Counted from the stretch's first letter, positions 8,585 through 16,808 are shown. The stretch: 64,000 nucleotides of DNA from Chloroflexota bacterium (GCA_016195815.1 JACPYX010000007.1:248001-312000); one strand, 5' to 3'. A program made the numbers and translations. The notes: generated by a model not told the origin, from the letters alone.

Positions 8585-9057
8585 AACCCATTGTCGTTAT
8601 TCTCATGGGCTCCAAAGCGGATTTGGAACATTGCAACAAAATTTCTGATGCTTGCAAACAGTTTGGATTAGATACTGTTTTGCGTATCGCTTCCGCGCAT
8701 AAGACAGCGGAACATGCGTTGAAGATCCTGCGCGAATATGAATCTGATCCGCGCCCGAAGGTTTTCATCACGGCGGCGGGACGCAGTAACGCTTTGAGCG
8801 GATTCGCCGATGGCGCAGTCAGCGTGCCCGTGATTGCCTGCCCTTCTGTCAGTGAATTATTCGGCGGCGCGGATATTTTTTCTTCGCTGAGAATGCCTTC
8901 GGGGATTGCGCCTGCGGTTGTGCTGGAGCCTGCCAGCGCGGCATTGTTGGCGGCGAAAATTTTGGGGTTGGTAGATGCCGAGGTGCGGGAGCAGGTAAAG
9001 GTGAGTCAGAAGCGGGCAGCGGATAAAGTCATAGAGGATGATGCGAGTGTCAAGTAA
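8581..9057 (+). CDS. purE: Phosphoribosylaminoimidazole carboxylase PurE, class II (CO2-using) type
   Basis: Carboxylates AIR to CAIR. The 158 residues show class II hallmarks: SAHKTAEHALKILREYE, ITAAGRSNALSGFADG, SSLRMPSGIAPAVVLEP and the tail KVIEDDASVK, matching the metazoan and Treponema denticola AIR-carboxylase group. Class I N5-CAIR mutases instead carry SAHRTP and a GGAAHLPGM segment. Class II enzymes use CO2 directly and need no PurK, and indeed no purK is present in this otherwise nearly complete operon. The start is TTG at 8581, inside the TTGA overlap with purC; no better start exists before the first conserved strand PIVVILMGSKAD. Confidence 0.93.
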   Translation: MKPIVVILMGSKADLEHCNKISDACKQFGLDTVLRIASAHKTAEHALKILREYESDPRPKVFITAAGRSNALSGFADGAVSVPVIACPSVSELFGGADIFSSLRMPSGIAPAVVLEPASAALLAAKILGLVDAEVREQVKVSQKRAADKVIEDDASVK

Positions 9058-9088
9058 TCATTAATCAGTCGAGAGGTGTGAAAAAAAG

Positions 9089-10510
9089 ATGTTTGATTTG
9101 GAAGATGATTATCCAAAAGAAGAGTGCGGTGTGATTGGCGTTTTCGCTCCGAATGAAGATGTAGCCCGCATGACTTTCTTTGGATTGTTTGCGCTACAAC
9201 ATCGCGGGCAGGAAGCGGCGGGAATTGCGGTGGCGGATAGGCGCACGATGTCTATTCACAAAGGCGTTGGGTTGGTGTCACAGGTTTTTACGCCGCCGGT
9301 GATGGCGAGCTTAAATGGACATTACGCCATTGGTCACACACGTTATTCAACAACAGGCTCGTCGTCGGAACGCAATGCCCAGCCTTTTATGATCGAGACC
9401 ATACATGGACCGTTGGCGCTGGCGCATAATGGCAACCTGGTGAATTCTGCTGAATTGCGTGATGAGTTGATGCGGCAGGGAGTGGGACTTTCGTCGTCGT
9501 CCGATACTGAAGTGATGACGATGATGCTGGCGCGCAATGGCGGGGTGACGTGGGAGGAGCGCATCAAACATGCCATGCAAAAATGGATCGGCGCATACTC
9601 ATTGGTTATTTTGACTCGTGACAGCGTTTATGCAGTGCGTGACCCGTGGGGATTTCGTCCGCTGTGTATTGGCTTGCTTCCCAGCGGCGGACATGCAGTC
9701 GCGTCTGAGACGGGGGCACTGCAAACGCTCGGCTGTGAAGCTATTCGGGATGTGAAGCCTGGCGAAATTGTTGCGCTTTCAAATAACGCGCTGACTGTGA
9801 CGCAGGCGCTTCCGTCTGTTGCACCTGCGGCGATGTGTGTGTTCGAACATATTTATTTTGCCCGTCCCGACCAGGTGTGGGACGGAATCGGCGTGCACAA
9901 GGTGCGGCAGAGGCTTGGGGAGGAGTTGGCGAGGGAGGTGGGTAACGGATTCGCGGATGTTGTGATTCCTGTGCCTGATTCTTCTGTGCCTGCGGCGATT
10001 GGGTTTTCGCATGTGAGCGGAATCCCTTATAACGATGGCTTTATCAAGAATCGTTACGTTGGGCGGACTTTTATCGAGCCGACTGATTCACTGCGCAAGC
10101 GCGGGGTGGCGTTGAAATTCAATGTCATTAATGAGAATGTGCGCGGCAAGCGCGTGGTGATGATTGATGACAGTATTGTGCGCGGCAATACGACAGGTCC
10201 GCTGATCAAGTTGTTGCGTAACGCGGGTGCAAAGGAAGTGCATGTCGCCATTACCTGTCCGCCGATTGCTCATCCGTGTTTTATGGGTGTGGATATGGGA
10301 AAACACGCTGACCTGATCGCTCATAAGAGAACTGTTGACGAGATTTGTCATTTCGTTGGGGCAGACAGTTTGTATTATTTATCGCTGGATGGAATGATGC
10401 GTGCGGTTGGAAGGCAGGACGGGTTTTGCCAGGCGTGCTTCACGGGAAATTATCCGATACAAGTAAATGTTGATACTGTGAAGACTGGTTTTGAACAAAG
10501 TTTGAAGTGA
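9089..10510 (+). CDS. purF: Amidophosphoribosyltransferase (Fe-S, propeptide type)
   Basis: First committed step of purine synthesis: PRPP plus glutamine to phosphoribosylamine. It has 473 residues. The 12-residue N-terminus MFDLEDDYPKEE precedes Cys13 (CGVIGVF), so it must be cleaved to expose the catalytic cysteine. The PRPP loop is VVMIDDSIVRGNT. Cysteines in AAMCVFEHIYFA, HPCFMG and GFCQACFTG correspond to the four 4Fe-4S ligands of the Bacillus subtilis type, so an oxygen-sensitive cluster is expected. The gene lies 31 bp after purE and is followed by a repeat-filled spacer of 91 bp before purD. Confidence 0.96.
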   Translation: MFDLEDDYPKEECGVIGVFAPNEDVARMTFFGLFALQHRGQEAAGIAVADRRTMSIHKGVGLVSQVFTPPVMASLNGHYAIGHTRYSTTGSSSERNAQPFMIETIHGPLALAHNGNLVNSAELRDELMRQGVGLSSSSDTEVMTMMLARNGGVTWEERIKHAMQKWIGAYSLVILTRDSVYAVRDPWGFRPLCIGLLPSGGHAVASETGALQTLGCEAIRDVKPGEIVALSNNALTVTQALPSVAPAAMCVFEHIYFARPDQVWDGIGVHKVRQRLGEELAREVGNGFADVVIPVPDSSVPAAIGFSHVSGIPYNDGFIKNRYVGRTFIEPTDSLRKRGVALKFNVINENVRGKRVVMIDDSIVRGNTTGPLIKLLRNAGAKEVHVAITCPPIAHPCFMGVDMGKHADLIAHKRTVDEICHFVGADSLYYLSLDGMMRAVGRQDGFCQACFTGNYPIQVNVDTVKTGFEQSLK

Positions 10511-10529
10511 TATTGAAAACAGGCTTTGT

Positions 10530-10592
10530 AACGGATTCGCGGATTCCAAAACGGACTCTTTCACGGATTCACGGATTCCAAAACGGATTGAG
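10530..10592. repeat. Repeat copy R1 (CGGATTCACGGATTCC-AAAACGGACTC family) between purF and purD
   Basis: Two nearly identical units, ACGGATTCGCGGATTCCAAA and ACGGATTCACGGATTCCAAA, are separated by ACGGACTCTTTC and followed by ACGGATTGAGG. The last bases supply the GAGGAAG ribosome site of purD. Same family as the elements at 11847-11928, 12531-12620 and 13620-13659. Confidence 0.75.
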
Positions 10593-10601
10593 GAAGTGCT
10601 G

Positions 10602-11858
10602 ATGAATGTTTTGATAATCGGATCGGGCGGACGGGAACATGCGATTGCTTGGAAAGTAGCTCAGTCACCGCGTTTGACGAAACTTTATATTGCGCCTGGC
10701 AATGCAGGGACGGCGGATTGCGGTGAAAATGTTTTGCTTGAAGTGACTAACCACGCAGACGTTGTTCGCTTTTGTAAAAAGAAGCAGGTCGATCTGGTGT
10801 TGGTTGGCCCAGAAATCCCATTAGCGGATGGTTTGGCAGATTCATTGTCAGCGGGCGGAATCCGTTGTTTTGGGCCGAAGCAGGCAGCGGCACAGATCGA
10901 AGCGTCGAAAGTTTTTGCAAAGGATTTTATGACTCGGCATCATATTCCAACAGCGCGTTATGCCGCGTTTGATAAAGTCGCCGATGCAATTGCATATCTC
11001 GAAAGAACGGATTATTCAATTGTGATCAAGGCTTCTGGTTTGGCGGCGGGCAAAGGCGTGATGCTGCCAGAGACTCTTGATGAAGCAAGGTCAACCCTTG
11101 AATCTATTTTGGTTAATAGAACATTTGGCGAGGCCGGAAATGAAGCGATCATCGAGGAACGCTTGAGCGGACAAGAGGTCTCATTGATGGCGTTTACGGA
11201 TGGCGAGTCAATTGTGCCGATGCTTCCCGCGCAGGATCATAAGCGTTTGCTGGATGGCGACAACGGACCGAACACGGGCGGGATGGGTGCGTATGCTCCC
11301 GCTCCGATCTTCACTGCGGACTTAATGAACGAGGCGGTTGAATCTGTTTTGAAACCCGCCGTGAACGGATTACGACTTGAAGGGACTCCGTTTGTGGGCG
11401 TGTTGTATGCGGGGTTAATGCTTACTCAAAACGGCATTCGCGCGTTGGAGTTCAACTGTCGCTTCGGTGACCCGGAGACGCAGGCGGTGCTTCCGCTGCT
11501 TGAAACCGATTTGCTTGATATTGCTGAAGCCTGCGTGAATGGTACGCTTCAAGATGTGAATATCCGCTGGAAGGATGGCGCGGCGGTTTGCGTGGTGCTG
11601 GCAAGCAAGGGCTATCCTGAGAAAGCGGAAGTCGGAAAGCAGATTATTCTTTCTCCGCTTGATGAAAACATAATTTGTTTTCACGCAGGGACGACAAAAG
11701 AAAATGATAAGGTTGTTACTACTGGCGGGCGTGTGCTTGGCGTCACTGCCTGGGCTGAGACTCTGGCTGAATCGGTTGAGTTTGCTTATGATGCGGTTAA
11801 TAAAATCCGCTTTGACGGAATGCAGTATAGAAAAGATGTTGCTAAAAACGGACTCTAA
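10602..11858 (+). CDS. purD: Phosphoribosylamine-glycine ligase (GAR synthetase)
   Basis: ATP-grasp enzyme joining phosphoribosylamine and glycine; 418 residues. Signatures: MNVLIIGSGGREHAIAWK at the N-terminus, SGLAAGKGVMLP in the ATP-binding loop, GEAGNEAIIEERLSGQEVS, and NCRFGDPETQAVLPLL for metal binding. I prefer ATG 10602 over the GTG at 10596, because GAGGAAG (10590-10596) sits 5-6 nt before 10602. The last codons and the stop (AAAAACGGACTCTAA) fall within a dispersed repeat, so the natural C-terminus has probably been replaced by repeat-encoded residues (KNGL). Confidence 0.95.
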   Translation: MNVLIIGSGGREHAIAWKVAQSPRLTKLYIAPGNAGTADCGENVLLEVTNHADVVRFCKKKQVDLVLVGPEIPLADGLADSLSAGGIRCFGPKQAAAQIEASKVFAKDFMTRHHIPTARYAAFDKVADAIAYLERTDYSIVIKASGLAAGKGVMLPETLDEARSTLESILVNRTFGEAGNEAIIEERLSGQEVSLMAFTDGESIVPMLPAQDHKRLLDGDNGPNTGGMGAYAPAPIFTADLMNEAVESVLKPAVNGLRLEGTPFVGVLYAGLMLTQNGIRALEFNCRFGDPETQAVLPLLETDLLDIAEACVNGTLQDVNIRWKDGAAVCVVLASKGYPEKAEVGKQIILSPLDENIICFHAGTTKENDKVVTTGGRVLGVTAWAETLAESVEFAYDAVNKIRFDGMQYRKDVAKNGL

Positions 11859-11928
11859 AATGGACTCTTTCGCGGATTCGCGGATGGTTGAAAACGGACT
11901 CTTTCACGGATTCACGGATTGAGAACGG
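11847..11928. repeat. Repeat copy R2 spanning the purD stop codon and the purD-purM spacer
   Basis: Units ACGGACTCTAAAATGGACTC, CGCGGATTCGCGGATGG, AACGGACTCTTTCACGGATT and CACGGATTGAGAACGGATG follow one another. Same orientation as R1. It supplies the TAA stop of purD (11856-11858). Confidence 0.75.
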
Positions 11929-11961
11929 ATGTGAGGAGTAGTGTGATTTTCTGGAGAGATT

Positions 11962-13620
11962 ATGTCAAAGAATAAATCTGGCCTGGTTAAGACGCCGCTT
12001 GATGATTTGACTTATAAAGTCAACGGGTTGGCGATGCAGGTGCAGCGTGAACTAAAGTCAGGGCATAAAGAAGTGTTTTATCAACGCCGACTTAAAGAAC
12101 TGTGTCTTGAGGCTGGTCTAGAAGTTGACATGGAGAAGCGGGTCGAAGTTTGGATTGGCGACTCAATGGTCGGTTATCTCTATCTTGATCTATGGGTGGA
12201 GCAGAGCCTTGTTGTTGAATGCAAGACCTTAAATCACGACTTGACCAATGATGAACTCAGCCAAACACTTGTCTATTTGGCTGCAACGGGCGCACCTGTG
12301 GGAATGCTATATAACTTTGGACGTACAAGCCTTGAATATCGCCGCATCCTGCGACCGACAAATATGCAGGAATGGCAGAAATATCTTTATCGTGTGGTTT
12401 GGACTCTGCCCGGCACAACACTCCCGCTTGACGGCTCCCCAGAGTTTACCCAGCCCATCCGTTTCTCCATTGTCAGCCCCCTTGCCAATCAACTAGCAGT
12501 TCTGGAATCCAAAGAAGTGTCCACTTCCCAATCCGTTGGTATCCGTGAATCCGCGAAAGAGTCCGTTTTAGAATCCACTCCCATCCGTGAATCCGTGAAA
12601 GAGTCCGTTTTAGAGTCCGCTTATGAAAACTCAGGCGTCTCCATCGCCGCAGGGAACCAATCCGTTGATTTAATGAAAGACGCAGTTCGTTCCACATATA
12701 CCCCATCCGTTCTCGCAGGCATCGGCTCCTTTGGCGGGCTGTATGACGCCTCTGTTTTGAAAGTATTTAATAACCCTGTTCTTGTTGCATCCACAGATGG
12801 GGTCGGCACAAAAGTGAAACTGGCAGCACAGGCGGGGCGCTATCGCTCCATTGGACACGACATCGTAAATCATTGTATCAATGACATCCTCGTGCAAGGC
12901 GCGCGTCCGTTATTTTTTATGGACTACTTTGCCACTTCCAAACTGACTCCCGAAGTGTCAGCTGAAGTTGTTACAGGAATAGCCGAGGCATGCAAGGAAT
13001 CAGGCATGGCGCTACTTGGCGGCGAGACTGCTGAAATGCCCGGCGTATATCAGCCAAATGAATTTGATGTTGCTGGAACAATCGTCGGTGTGGTCGAACG
13101 GGATAACATCCTGCCGCGCAAGAATCTAAAAGCAGGCGATGTGCTTATTGGGCTCACTTCATCGGGTCCGCACACGAACGGCTACTCTCTTATTCGTAAG
13201 ATTTTTGCCGACACACCGCTCGATACAATTCTTCCCGAGCTCGATATTTCCCTTGCCGACGCTTTGCTTGCTTCGCATCGTTCCTATTATTCTGTCATCT
13301 ATTCCGTGCTGTCTGAAGTCAAAGCGCTTGCTCATTTAACCGGCGGCGGATTTATCGAGAACATCCCGCGCATTATGCCAGATGATCTCGATGCAGTTAT
13401 TCGCCTCGACGCATGGACGCCTCCGCCGCTCTGGAAACGGATTCAGTCCGAAGGGCATATCGCCACCGGCGAAATGTACCGCGTCTTCAACATGGGCATT
13501 GGCATGGTCATCATCGTGGATAAACGCAAAGCCGCCGAAGTCCAAAAACTTATCTCCGAACCGACTTTTATAATTGGCGAACTCGTCAAAGGCAAAAAGA
13601 AAGTTCGTTTGGTTTCCTGA
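11962..13620 (+). CDS. purM: GxxExxY nuclease-like domain fused to phosphoribosylformylglycinamidine cyclo-ligase (AIR synthetase)
   Basis: The PurM part (about residues 221-552) closes FGAM to AIR with ATP. It has YENSGVSIAAGNQSV, GIGSFGGLYD, VASTDGVGTKVKLAA, VNDILVQGA-like NHCINDILVQGARP, LLGGETAEMPGVY and TSSGPHTNGYSL, and is full length. Residues about 14-150 are a GxxExxY-family domain: G34-x-x-E37-x-x-Y40 followed by the PD-(D/E)xK-like D76 and VECKTL (E86, K88). Residues about 190-220, with repeated IRES(A/V)KESVLES, are translated from a dispersed repeat in the opposite orientation to R1/R2. No in-frame start codon lies just before the PurM domain, so a single 552-residue protein is the simplest reading. 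ATG 11962 has GGAGAG upstream. Whether the nuclease-like domain is active is unknown. Confidence 0.9.
   Translation: MSKNKSGLVKTPLDDLTYKVNGLAMQVQRELKSGHKEVFYQRRLKELCLEAGLEVDMEKRVEVWIGDSMVGYLYLDLWVEQSLVVECKTLNHDLTNDELSQTLVYLAATGAPVGMLYNFGRTSLEYRRILRPTNMQEWQKYLYRVVWTLPGTTLPLDGSPEFTQPIRFSIVSPLANQLAVLESKEVSTSQSVGIRESAKESVLESTPIRESVKESVLESAYENSGVSIAAGNQSVDLMKDAVRSTYTPSVLAGIGSFGGLYDASVLKVFNNPVLVASTDGVGTKVKLAAQAGRYRSIGHDIVNHCINDILVQGARPLFFMDYFATSKLTPEVSAEVVTGIAEACKESGMALLGGETAEMPGVYQPNEFDVAGTIVGVVERDNILPRKNLKAGDVLIGLTSSGPHTNGYSLIRKIFADTPLDTILPELDISLADALLASHRSYYSVIYSVLSEVKALAHLTGGGFIENIPRIMPDDLDAVIRLDAWTPPPLWKRIQSEGHIATGEMYRVFNMGIGMVIIVDKRKAAEVQKLISEPTFIIGELVKGKKKVRLVS
12531..12620. repeat. Repeat copy R3, translated as the interdomain linker of the purM fusion
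   Basis: ATCCGTGAATCCGCGAAAGA and ATCCGTGAATCCGTGAAAGA, each followed by GTCCGTTTTAGA, are the reverse complement of the R1/R2 units. They lie in frame between the GxxExxY and PurM domains. Confidence 0.8.
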
Positions 13621-13659
13621 TCCGTTCTCGTCCGTGAATCCGTTATAGAGTCCGTTGAA
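13620..13659. repeat. Repeat copy R4 between purM and the AICAR transformylase gene
   Basis: ATCCGTTCTCGTCCGTGAAT followed by CCGTTATAGAGTCCGTTG fills the whole 50-bp spacer and ends at the AAAGGAA ribosome site. Same orientation as R3. Confidence 0.7.
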
Positions 13660-13670
13660 AGGAATGTCTC

Positions 13671-14846
13671 ATGCCATCATCTCTTCCTCTGCGTTATGGC
13701 GCCAACCCTCAGCAGGCGCCTGCTCGTGTCTTCATGAAATCCGGCGCGGATTTGCCGATAGCTGTTCTCAACGGTTTGCCCGGATACATTAACTTGCTCG
13801 ATGCGCTGAACTCCTGGCAGCTTGTTCGCGAGTTGAAATCTGCTACTGGCTTGCCCGCCGCGGCATCATTTAAACATGTCAGCCCATCGGGAGCCGCAGT
13901 AGCAACACCACTACCCGATATTCTAAAGAAAATCTATTTTGTAGATGATCTTGAACTTTCGCCGCTTGCCACCGCCTATGCCCGCGCCCGCGGCGTAGAC
14001 CGCATGTCCTCCTTTGGCGATTGGATCGCCCTCTCCGATATTGTAGATGTGTCCACAGCTAAACTTATCAGCCGTGAAGTCTCTGACGGTGTTATCGCGC
14101 CCGCTTACGAATCAGACGCACTTGTGATTCTAAAAAAGAAAAAGCAAGGCAAATACGCCGTCGTCGAAATTGACCCGGCTTATGAATCGCCTGCGCTCGA
14201 AACACGCGATATCTTCGGCGTTACTTTTGAACAACATCATCATGACCGTTCCGTTACCCGCGCAGATTTTGCTAACATTGTCACCCAAAATAAGGATTTA
14301 CCCGAAAGCGCCATCCGCGATATGCTGATCGCATGGATAACACTCAAATATACACAGTCCAATTCGGTCTGCTATGCAGTGGATGGACAAGTGATCGGCG
14401 TGGGTGCGGGCCAACAATCGCGCGTGCATTGTGTTCGTCTCGCGGGCGTCAAATCGGACTTGTGGCGCTTGCGCCAGCATCCATCTGTTTTGAATTTACC
14501 TTTCAGGCCGGATATCAAACGTCCAGATCGCGACAACGCCATAGACCAATTTCTGCAACCCGATGTCACTGAAGCGGAAAAAGCCAACTGGAAGAACGTG
14601 TTTACAGAATCGCCGCGCCAACTCACAGTCGAGGAAAGACGCGCATGGTTGGATGGCATGTCTGATGTCGTGCTTGGCTCCGATGCTTTCTTCCCGTTCC
14701 GCGATTCGATTGATCGCGCTGTCAGAAGCGGTGTGAAATATGTTCTGCAGCCAGGCGGTTCCAACCGCGACGAAGATGTGATCGCCGCCTGTGATGAATA
14801 CGGCATGACGATGGTTTTCAGCGGCGTAAGATTGTTTCATCACTAA
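13671..14846 (+). CDS. purH: Monofunctional AICAR transformylase (PurH C-terminal domain only)
   Basis: Formylates AICAR to FAICAR using 10-formyltetrahydrofolate. The 391 residues correspond only to the transformylase half of bifunctional PurH: LRYGANPQQAPA, ASFKHVSPSGAA (the catalytic Lys-His pair), IAPAYESDAL, VGAGQQSRVHCVRLAG, SDAFFPFRD and VLQPGGSNRDEDVI. The N-terminal methylglyoxal-synthase-like IMP cyclohydrolase domain (about 200 residues) is missing, and the gene starts directly with PSSLPLRYGANPQQ after AAAGGAA, so this is not a truncation at the window edge. A separate IMP cyclohydrolase must be encoded elsewhere. The next gene starts 1 bp after the stop. Confidence 0.92.
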   Translation: MPSSLPLRYGANPQQAPARVFMKSGADLPIAVLNGLPGYINLLDALNSWQLVRELKSATGLPAAASFKHVSPSGAAVATPLPDILKKIYFVDDLELSPLATAYARARGVDRMSSFGDWIALSDIVDVSTAKLISREVSDGVIAPAYESDALVILKKKKQGKYAVVEIDPAYESPALETRDIFGVTFEQHHHDRSVTRADFANIVTQNKDLPESAIRDMLIAWITLKYTQSNSVCYAVDGQVIGVGAGQQSRVHCVRLAGVKSDLWRLRQHPSVLNLPFRPDIKRPDRDNAIDQFLQPDVTEAEKANWKNVFTESPRQLTVEERRAWLDGMSDVVLGSDAFFPFRDSIDRAVRSGVKYVLQPGGSNRDEDVIAACDEYGMTMVFSGVRLFHH

Positions 14847-14847
14847 A

Positions 14848-15447
14848 ATGTCTGCCCGCCTTGTCGTCCTAATCTCTGGAAACGGATCTAATTTGCAAGC
14901 GATTCTTGACGCTTGCGCGTCAGGCGAACTTGACGCCAGTGTTGTATCCGTCATCAGCAATAAAGCCGATGCCTATGGATTGACTCGCGCGCATAATGCT
15001 GGGGTTGAAGCACTGCATTTTGCGAAACTCGAAAACGAATCCCGCAGCGATTATGATGCCCGACTTGCTGTCTGCGTATCTGCTTATTTACCTGACTATG
15101 TGGTCTTGGCAGGCTGGATGCGAATTCTTTCTTCTTCCTTTCTTTTATCTTTCCCCAGTCGTGTCGTCAATTTGCATCCTGCTTTGCCCAAAACTTTCCC
15201 CGGCGTCCACGCCATTGAACGTGCTTATGCTGCCTATCAACGCGGCGAAATAAAACATACAGGCGTCATGGTGCATCTCGTCCCTGATGAGGGCGTGGAT
15301 AATGGGCCCGTTCTCGCCGCTCAAATCGTCCCCATCTTTGCCGATGACACGTTGGAATCTCTTGAAGCGCGCATTCATGGAGCGGAACATGGGCTGCTTG
15401 TGAAAACACTTCAAGAAATCGTTACAAAAAATAACCGCTTATCATGA
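14848..15447 (+). CDS. purN: Phosphoribosylglycinamide formyltransferase
   Basis: Transfers formyl from 10-formyltetrahydrofolate to GAR; 199 residues. Signatures: VVLISGNGSNLQAILDA at the N-terminus (phosphate loop), VVNLHPALPKTFPG with catalytic Asn and His, HTGVMVHLVPDEGVDNGPV with catalytic Asp. Last gene of the operon, starting 1 bp after the AICAR transformylase stop and followed by a strong hairpin terminator. Confidence 0.96.
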   Translation: MSARLVVLISGNGSNLQAILDACASGELDASVVSVISNKADAYGLTRAHNAGVEALHFAKLENESRSDYDARLAVCVSAYLPDYVVLAGWMRILSSSFLLSFPSRVVNLHPALPKTFPGVHAIERAYAAYQRGEIKHTGVMVHLVPDEGVDNGPVLAAQIVPIFADDTLESLEARIHGAEHGLLVKTLQEIVTKNNRLS

Positions 15448-15463
15448 GTTCGGAAGCTAAAAT

Positions 15464-15495
15464 AAAATCGCTCCTCAAAAAAGGAGCGATTTTTA
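15464..15495. terminator. Bidirectional terminator between purN and tRNA-Asp
   Basis: AAATCGCTCCT (15465-15475) pairs with AGGAGCGATTT (15482-15492) around a CAAAAA loop. The plus side is followed by TTTTT and the minus side by TTTTATTTT, so it can end both the purine operon and the tRNA transcript. Confidence 0.85.
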
Positions 15496-15501
15496 TCTCT
15501 G

Positions 15502-15574
15502 CGATCCCGACGGGGTTCGAACCCGCGATCTCGGCCTTGACAGGGCCGCATGTTAGCCGCTACACCACGGGATC
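15502..15574 (-). tRNA. tRNA-Asp (GTC)
   Basis: The minus strand folds as a full cloverleaf: acceptor GATCCCG/CGGGATC, D-arm region GTGTAGCGGCTAAC, anticodon stem CGGCC/GGCCG with loop CTGTCAA (anticodon GTC), and T-arm GCGGG-TTCGAAC-CCCGT region. The discriminator base is G. The 3' CCA is not encoded. The length is 73 nt. Confidence 0.97.
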
Positions 15575-15596
15575 AGTTGCGTTGTGAGCGGGCGAA

Positions 15597-15625
15597 AGTT
15601 TATCACAGGCAAATTCGTATGTCAA
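15597..15625 (-). promoter_or_regulatory. Promoter of tRNA-Asp
   Basis: On the minus strand TTGACA (15625-15620) is followed after 17 nt by TAAACT (15602-15597). The start would be near 15590, about 15 nt before the mature tRNA. It lies in the 383-bp gene-poor stretch 15448-15830, which otherwise holds only the terminator, the tRNA and the moxR promoter. Confidence 0.7.
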
Positions 15626-15774
15626 GCAAAGCAGATAAAGGCACGTCAACATAGACAGTGTAGGTGCCTGCAAAAAATTGCTACGTTCTCTGTATCGCAC
15701 TCGAAGAATATCGGCAGAGTTCGTGCTGCCGGGCATTCTGTTCGATACCTTCCTTCGTGGAAACCTCTCTCCCT

Positions 15775-15802
15775 TTGTCATCACTCTAAAACAAGGTAGA
15801 AT
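15775..15802 (+). promoter_or_regulatory. Promoter of the moxR-DUF58-MBL operon
   Basis: TTGTCA (15775-15780), a 16-nt spacer and TAGAAT (15797-15802). The predicted start near 15809 gives a leader of about 22 nt containing AGGA before the ATG at 15831. Confidence 0.6.
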
Positions 15803-15830
15803 CATCCCATCAATTTACTCAGGACATTTC

Positions 15831-16808
15831 ATGCAGACCATACAATTCTTCGGCGATCAAGTGATTGGAAATCTTGAAAAAGTCATTGTTGGTAAGCGCG
15901 ATGCAATCGAGTTGATCGTGATCGGCCTGCTGTGTCAGGGACATGTGCTGATCGAAGACGTCCCCGGCGTGGGCAAGACCATGCTGGCGCGCAGCCTGGC
16001 GAAATCGCTGGCCTGCACCTTCAACCGCATCCAGTTCACGCCCGACATGCTTCCCAGTGATGTGACGGGGGTTTCCATCTATAACCAGCAAAAGGGAAAA
16101 TTCGAATTCCGCCCTGGCCCAATTATCGGGCAGATCATCCTGGCCGACGAGATCAACCGCGCCACGCCCAAAACACAGGCGGCTTTGCTCGAGGCGATGG
16201 AGGAGCATCAGGTCACGGTGGACGGCGCAACACACATCCTGCCGCGTCCCTTTATGGTGCTCGCCACCCAAAACCCGATTGAGTATGAAGGCACGTTCCC
16301 GCTTCCTGAAGCCCAACTTGACCGTTTTCTTCTGCGCGTGCGGCTGGGCTATCCTGATTTTATGGATGAAGTGAAAATATTGGATGAACAGCGGCTCAAA
16401 CATCCGATCGAATCACTCAAAGCGATTGCCAAAACGAAAGAAGTGCTGGATGCCTCGCAAAAAGTTCGCACCGTATTTTTGTCCCCGGCCATTAAGCGCT
16501 ACCTCACGGACCTGACGCGGCGCACCCGTCAAAGCGGCGACATCTACCTCGGAGCCAGTCCGCGCGGCACGTTGGCTTTATCGCGCGCCTCCCAGGCGCG
16601 CGCGGCCTTGCAGGGGCGCGATCACGTCCTACCCGACGATGTCAAAGATATGGCCGTGCCGGTGCTTGGACACCGCATCATCGTCAGCCCGGCCGCGCGC
16701 CTGCGCGAGTTGAGCGCCGACCGCATCGTTCAGGAGATCGTGCATAACACGCCCGCGCCTGGCGGCGACTTCCACATGCCTCCGCCCGAAAAAAAGAAAG
16801 TCAAATGA
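15831..16808 (+). CDS. moxR: MoxR-family AAA+ ATPase
   Basis: Chaperone-like ATPase of the kind that works with a DUF58 protein, often in assembly or activation of VWA or metal-containing partners. It has 325 residues. Walker A is EDVPGVGKTM, Walker B is ILADEINRA, and the typical MoxR stretches ALLEAMEEHQVTVDG, LATQNPIEYEGTFPLPEAQLDRF and ASPRGTLALSRASQA are present. The start ATG 15831 is preceded by AGGA at 15821-15824 and gives the usual N-terminus; upstream in-frame codons overlap the promoter. The stop overlaps the next start by 4 bp (ATGA). Confidence 0.93.
   Translation: MQTIQFFGDQVIGNLEKVIVGKRDAIELIVIGLLCQGHVLIEDVPGVGKTMLARSLAKSLACTFNRIQFTPDMLPSDVTGVSIYNQQKGKFEFRPGPIIGQIILADEINRATPKTQAALLEAMEEHQVTVDGATHILPRPFMVLATQNPIEYEGTFPLPEAQLDRFLLRVRLGYPDFMDEVKILDEQRLKHPIESLKAIAKTKEVLDASQKVRTVFLSPAIKRYLTDLTRRTRQSGDIYLGASPRGTLALSRASQARAALQGRDHVLPDDVKDMAVPVLGHRIIVSPAARLRELSADRIVQEIVHNTPAPGGDFHMPPPEKKKVK

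Noticed and set aside
12525-12640. Short direct repeats read as a CRISPR array
   Set aside because: There are no regular spacers, and the units are coding and recur at scattered sites in both orientations; no cas genes are present.
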